From the NCBI RefSeq assembly GCF_018866325.1, contig NZ_CP076457.1, positions 7,351,001 through 7,415,000 of the forward strand: DNA of 64,000 nucleotides, in the 5' to 3' direction. The notes below the pieces were generated by a model. That model did not search any database. It was not told where the DNA came from and saw nothing but the letters and a program-made list of their open reading frames with translations. Each line of letters starts with the position of its first letter. The first letter of the stretch is position 1. Made by a program: the position numbers and the translations under genes. The stretch is from Streptomyces sp. YPW6. Its GTDB lineage: Bacteria; Actinomycetota; Actinomycetes; Streptomycetales; Streptomycetaceae. Below, in pieces: positions 60,493-64,000 of the stretch.

Positions 60493-60783
60493 ATGACTGA
60501 CACGGACCCGCTGGTGCCTGTGCTTGCCGGACTCGTCGTCGACGTCGTCTGGTTCCTCGACAGCTGTGAGGACGACGAGGTCGACCCCGACTCCGCGGTG
60601 AAGATGACGGAGAGCGTGAGCTGGGTGCTGACGCGGCTGCCGCAGGACCAGCGCGACCGGTTCCTGACCGTGCTCGCCGACCTGGCTGAGGCGGAGACGG
60701 AGCCGGGCCGACGGGAGTTCTTGGAGGCTTTCCCCTTCGCCTGCGGCCTGGTCGAAGAGGACTCAGGTCGAGCCGAAGCCTGA
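60493..60783 (+). CDS. passenger gene inside IS21, hypothetical protein
   Basis: A 96-residue acidic protein (LVVDVVWFLDSCEDDEVDPD, MTESVSWVLTRLPQDQRDRFL, REFLEAFPFACGLVEED) with clear coding bias. It is oriented opposite to istA and istB and overlaps the istA 3' end by 21 bp. No family recognised with certainty; it looks like a soluble helical protein. IS21 elements do not normally carry a gene here. Confidence 0.65.
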   Translation: MTDTDPLVPVLAGLVVDVVWFLDSCEDDEVDPDSAVKMTESVSWVLTRLPQDQRDRFLTVLADLAEAETEPGRREFLEAFPFACGLVEEDSGRAEA

Positions 60784-62252
60784 CCAGGCGGAGGTGTCCG
60801 GCTGCAGGCTGTGGGTCTCGCTGCGGCGAATCGGCTCTGCGTGGTCGTGCTCACCCTGGTGGTCCAGGAGCGACAGCAGGTCGCCCTCGGCGAACCGTCC
60901 GACCGTCGCGGCGGTGCCGAGCGCGCGGTCGACGTCGGCGGTGCCGTAGAGCTTGGCGAGCGCGACCGCGTCGGTCATCTTCGCCCTGATCCGGCGGACA
61001 CCGGTCGCCGCGGCCTCGACCAGCCAGGCCGCCGCCCCGGGTCCGATCGCCAGGAACTGGGCCTCGGCCGGGTTCGTCGGCTTCGGCGTGCGCTCGCCGC
61101 GCGGGGCGTCGGGATAGTGCTCGTCCGCGATCCGCGGACTGCCCGGGATCGACCGCGGATGGCGGGCGACCTCGACCGCACTGCCCGCCACCATCGCGGT
61201 GACGATCAACTAGTCGCCGTGGAAGCGGACCCAGACCCGCTCGTCGACGAACCGGTGTGGGACCGAGTAGCGGACCGACTCGACCGAGATCGTGGAGTCC
61301 TTGCCGACCCGGCGGGTCTCGCCGAACGCGGCGGTGAACGGCTGCTCGGGCACCGGGTGCAGCCGCAGCCGCTCCTCGGCCAGCAGCTCGGCCGGGATCC
61401 TGCGGGTCTCGCGGTGGATCCGGCCGTTCACCTCGGCCATGAAGTCCTCGCAGGCCTGCTGCAGTTCGGCGAAGTCGCCGTAGTCGGTCCGGAGGTTGAC
61501 CGCGGTGGGGACCAGGTCCCGCTTCGCGATCCGGACCGTTGCCTCCGTCCCTCCCTTCGAGGCCGGGTCGGCCGGCATGCACGACCTGACGACCGTGCCG
61601 TAGTAGCGGGCGATCGGCACCGCTCGGGGTTGCGGACCGCGATCCGGGCCACATGCTCGACCGTGACGGTCTTCTCGTTGTCGGTCAGGCAGTAGGTCGG
61701 GACCCCGCCCAGCGTGCGGAACGTCGCGTCCAGGCAGGCAGCCACCGTCGGCAGGGTCATGTCGAGAACCGGGATGACCACCCGGAACCTCGACCAGGCC
61801 AGCCACGCGCACCACAGGCTGTTGCGTCTGCCGTCGATGCGCGGGCCTTCGCCCCAGTCCCACTGCAGCCACATCGCCGGCTCGGGTATCCACGGCCGGA
61901 AGATCCTGCGGTTCCCGGCCCGGTAGGACTCCTTCGCCGCCGCGACGGCCCGCCGGGTCGTGCGGTCGGTACCGCCGAAGCCCATCGCGGCGATCTTCTT
62001 GTGAACAGCGTCGGCGCCGACCCTGCCGCGGGACCGCTCGACCAGTTCCTCGACCTTCGGCAGGAAGTCGTCGATCAGCTTCGACCGCACCGCCCGCTCG
62101 GTCGGGTCGACTCCTTGCCCGCGCAGCTGCACGTATCGGCGCACGGTGTGGTGGTCGCAGCCGGCCAGCTCGGCCGCCTTCCGGTAACTCCCAGTGAGGT
62201 CGTACGCCTCAAGAATCTCCATGATCTCCTCATCGCTCTTCACCATGCCCAC
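60763..62252 (-). pseudogene. istA: broken IS21 transposase IstA
   Basis: The first part (62252-61620) is normal: an N-terminal HTH (SYRKAAELAGCDHHTVRRYVQLRG) and the first DDE part (MWLQWDWGEGP, YCLTDNEKTVTVEHVARI). A one-base loss near 61620 shifts the frame. The next frame continues with VPIARYYGTVVRSCMPADPASKGGTEA (the third acidic residue region) to an in-frame TAG at 61210-61212. A third segment (LIVTAMVAGSAVEVARHPRS) ends at 60763. Two lesions make it inactive. Confidence 0.85.
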
Positions 62253-62648
62253 TGTGCGTGATGGGCTTGGTGGGTCTGCGGGGAGATCAGCTGTCCGTCA
62301 CCGGGGAGGTTTCATGTCCACCAGCGGGGAGGCCAACTGACCGCCAGCGGGGAGTCTGCCGTGTCCGCTGACACAAGCGGTGGATGCTGAGCCGAACTGC
62401 AGCAGGGCGAAGCCCCAGTTCGCTCGCGAGAACGTCGACGGGCTGGTGGGGAGACGCTCGTAGTCGGTGGAGGACGGCGCGGTCGTTCGCGGCATCCTGG
62501 TACCGGCTGACGACGTAGGCACCGATGCCACCGGACGCTACGGCGAACAGAGCGACGCTGCAGACGGCGTAGTTGTCCTGGACAGCGGCGACGATGGCGG
62601 TGACCGCCCCGGCAGCGCTGAGCAGTGCCGAGCCTATGAACAGCCTGG

Positions 62649-62792
62649 TCACGAGGTCCCTCGTGCGGGAGACGGTGTTGAGCCAGAGGGAGACAGGCTG
62701 CCCAGGCTGTTCCGGTTCCGGGCGGTGCGGACGCTGATGCCCCGGTGGGCAGTGCCGCCTCGATATCCCCAGAACCGCATTTCGTCGGACAT
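62649..62792 (-). CDS. 47-residue basic peptide gene
   Basis: Starts MSDEMRFWGYRGGTAHRGISVR with GGAGG about 7 bases before the ATG, a good ribosome site. It is rich in Arg, Ser and Gly. Its TGA overlaps the GTG of the disrupted membrane/winged-helix gene, so the two are coupled. No family recognised. Confidence 0.5.
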   Translation of the reverse strand: MSDEMRFWGYRGGTAHRGISVRTARNRNSLGSLSPSGSTPSPARGTS

Positions 62793-62848
62793 CGGATCCT
62801 CCATGTCGGTCAGGACGAGAGTACGCATCAGGTGGCTGGGCGTACGGC

Positions 62849-62884
62849 AAGGCCGCCCCTGCCTGATCGGCGTGGGGCGGCCTT
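62849..62884. terminator. 11-bp-arm hairpin terminator
   Basis: Arms AAGGCCGCCCC (62849-62859) and exact complement (62874-62884) flank a 14-base loop immediately downstream of the minus-strand gene at 62896. It separates the upper operon from the 47-residue gene. Confidence 0.75.
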
Positions 62885-62895
62885 CTGCGGTTCGG

Positions 62896-63297
62896 TCAAA
62901 CGTGGGCGAGGCGGTGCGAGAGGTCGAGGGCGGCGGTCGCGACCGAGAGAGCGGCGCAGAGGCCGAGCACCTCGTGGAGGGTGGGGCGGACCAGGTGCGG
63001 CCAGTCGTCCGGGGCGGCGGGCCAGGAAGCGAGGTGCACCTCGGTGGTGGCCAGGCCCAGGTGGGCGGTGACGTCCCAACCTGTGTGGAAGGCGGGCTCC
63101 CAGTGCAGGCGCACGTTGCCCTGAGGGAGTCTCGGGGTATCGGCGGCGAGCCAGGAGATGTCGAGGGGCCCGTCGGGCAGGCCGGAGACGCGTTGGACGA
63201 GCGCACCGCGCACGTCGTCTGGCATCGGGCGTACGGCAAGGCGGTGCAGCGGAAGGGTCTGCGGTGAGTGGGATCGCGGCGGGATATGAGCCTCCAA
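62896..63297 (-). CDS. hypothetical protein
   Basis: Up to 133 residues with a TTG start at 63297, or about 109 from ATG 63225. The reading WLAADTPRLPQGNVRLHWEPAF, WDVTAHLGLATTEVHLASWP and LCAALSVATAALDLSHRL has good coding bias but matches no family that I know. It is third in a minus-strand operon from the window edge, with a terminator after it. Confidence 0.55.
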   Translation of the reverse strand: MEAHIPPRSHSPQTLPLHRLAVRPMPDDVRGALVQRVSGLPDGPLDISWLAADTPRLPQGNVRLHWEPAFHTGWDVTAHLGLATTEVHLASWPAAPDDWPHLVRPTLHEVLGLCAALSVATAALDLSHRLAHV

Positions 63298-63314
63298 GGT
63301 GGTTCGTGTGACAG

Positions 63315-63641
63315 TCAGGCCCAGGCCAGGGCATCGCTGACGGAGGGCGGGAGGTAGTCCTCCTGTCCGTCGTCGGCGATGAACGCTTTGCCGTCCCGGA
63401 CGACGATCTCGGCTCCCAGGTAGTGGGCGAAAGGAAAGTCGGGGTTGATGGCGAGGCGGATCGGCAGGCCGGGGTCCAGGTCTTGGAGCTGGCGAAGCAG
63501 GTGTCCGACGGTCAGGTAGTGGGGCAAGAGGACCTCCGAGAGCGGTACGGGATGAGGGGGCAGGATGCCGAGGGGACGTTCTGCCCTCGTGGAGGTGTAG
63601 ACGGGCATCCGGAGCGACAGGCGTGGGGAGCGCGCCGTCAT
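63315..63641 (-). CDS. hypothetical protein
   Basis: 108 residues. The middle LTVGHLLRQLQDLDPGLPIRLAINPDFPFAHY resembles a family of small actinobacterial/phage proteins that list TVGELIEEL-type starts; function unknown. The ATG overlaps the preceding stop (ATGA). A proline-rich N-terminal 30 residues suggest that the real start may be downstream. Confidence 0.55.
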   Translation of the reverse strand: MTARSPRLSLRMPVYTSTRAERPLGILPPHPVPLSEVLLPHYLTVGHLLRQLQDLDPGLPIRLAINPDFPFAHYLGAEIVVRDGKAFIADDGQEDYLPPSVSDALAWA

Positions 63642-63997
63642 GCGAAGGCGTCGCGCCGCCGCTGGCGTGCCACGGCAGGGCCCCGGTGACCGGAGGAGTC
63701 CGCTATGACCAGGCCGTCGGTGATCAGGCGCTGAAGCGAGCTGGCGACGCGATCGTGGTTCAGCCCAGTAGCGGAACTGATCTTGGAGAGGGGTGCGTTG
63801 GGGTTCTCGGACAGGCAGGCAACGACACGGGTGTCGCGGCGGCGGAGATAGTCCTGGAAGATCCCGGCGGTGTACAGCAGCAACACCGCGCAGCAGACCT
63901 GAGGGATACCGCGCGAGGCCGTGCCGGAGCCCGAGATGGCGTCGTACGCCGCGAGGACGGCGGTGCCGGAGCCGACGATGTGGCTCGCGATTCTCAC
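63638..63997 (-). CDS. membrane protein with C-terminal winged-helix-like domain
   Basis: 119 residues from GTG 63997 (three bases from the window end, so it may start further out). Two hydrophobic helices (SGTAVLAAYDAIS, QVCCAVLLLYTAGIFQDYL) are followed by a winged-helix-like unit (RVVACLSENPNAPLSKISSATGLNHDRVASSLQRLITDGLVI). The layout is the same as that of the gene split by IS21. It may sense a signal at the membrane and regulate the element; inference only. Confidence 0.6.
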   Translation of the reverse strand: MRIASHIVGSGTAVLAAYDAISGSGTASRGIPQVCCAVLLLYTAGIFQDYLRRRDTRVVACLSENPNAPLSKISSATGLNHDRVASSLQRLITDGLVIADSSGHRGPAVARQRRRDAFA

Positions 63998-64000
63998 GAG

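Larger units (their letters stand above)
59469..62373 (-). mobile_element. IS21-family element with 6-bp target duplication
   Basis: The ends begin TGTCA and end TGACA. Internal to each are three imperfect repeats with TCCCCGC and a GGACAGTTGATC-like core, typical multi-repeat IS21 ends. CAAGCG flanks both sides (59463-59468 and 62374-62379). It contains istB (intact), a plus-strand passenger and a broken istA. The 2905-bp element inserted in the membrane/winged-helix gene. With istA damaged it should be immobile unless helped. Confidence 0.88.
59418..62652 (-). pseudogene. membrane/winged-helix protein gene split by IS21
   Basis: The 5' part (62652-62374) encodes two helices (LFIGSALLSAAGAVTAIVAAVQ, CSVALFAVASGGIGAYVVSR) and a winged-helix-like part (VLHRLRASPHQPVDVLASELGLRPAAVRLSIHRL). 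After removing the IS21 element and one copy of CAAGCG, the frame continues into TSSGELRSNAGSSE and a stop at 59418. The intact protein would be about 107 residues. GTG 62652 overlaps the stop of the 47-residue gene upstream (GTGA). A related layout occurs in the gene at 63638. Confidence 0.75.

Noticed and set aside
1..64000. tRNA/rRNA genes and CRISPR arrays
   Set aside because: No cloverleaf-like segment, rRNA-like sequence or regularly spaced repeat with unique spacers was seen by eye; a covariance-model scan was not possible.

Overview
The window is high-GC DNA with strong G/C bias at third codon positions. It has GTG and occasional TTG starts, many 4-base stop/start overlaps, and gene families typical of Streptomyces: WhiB, DUF2637, DUF6082, anti-sigma ATPase, helix-turn-helix/TPR regulator. 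It reads as an accessory region of a Streptomyces-like actinomycete, either a large plasmid or a chromosome arm with an integrated mobilizable element. No rRNA, tRNA or CRISPR array was seen.

0.3-15.4 kb: a P1B metal ATPase divergent from its ArsR/SmtB regulator. Next comes a tightly coupled eight-gene minus-strand operon (12.3 to 3.9 kb). It encodes a mercuric-reductase-like flavoprotein, a MauE-like membrane protein, a radical SAM protein, an MTA/purine nucleoside phosphorylase, two glycosyltransferases of the rSAM/selenodomain (arsenosugar) type, a metallophosphoesterase-radical SAM fusion and a flavin monooxygenase. It looks like a SAM-derived natural product or organometalloid pathway. 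A methyltransferase, a dead IS110 transposase and a PP2C phosphatase follow.

15.6-28.8 kb: stress, envelope and redox genes (alkylsulfatase, DUF202, DUF2254, DUF4383, TlpA-like redoxin, CcdA). A deleted P-type ATPase remnant sits at 19.4-20.0 kb. Heme A synthase CtaA faces a five-gene operon (DUF6220, small protein, TetR, MFS, ABC1 kinase) across a perfect palindromic operator.

28.8-31.9 kb: an IS630-type element carrying an alpha/beta hydrolase passenger lies directly against an IS5/IS427-type element. The three boundaries are TA dinucleotides.

31.9-46.9 kb: a two-gene RibD-like deaminase/reductase pair, an HTH-TPR regulator divergent from an anti-sigma-type ATPase, and an ATP-grasp RiPP locus (precursor plus a maturase with one extra C in a C run). 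Three small proteins follow. A seven-gene plus-strand cluster comes next: epimerase, hexapeptide transferase, RpiB-like isomerase, DegT/StrS aminotransferase, B12-type radical SAM, nucleoside phosphorylase and GT2. Its logic parallels the first cluster: radical SAM plus nucleoside phosphorylase plus glycosyltransferase.

47.7-64 kb: an XRE regulator / ImmA-IrrE protease / MAB_1171c membrane protein / amidohydrolase module sits beside a replication and mobilization module (replisome organizer, DnaC-like loader, WhiB, DUF2637, MobC, relaxase). The module ends at an 18-bp-arm terminator. Beyond it, an IS21 element with a 6-bp target duplication and a passenger gene has split a small membrane/winged-helix gene. 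That gene's operon runs to the window edge.
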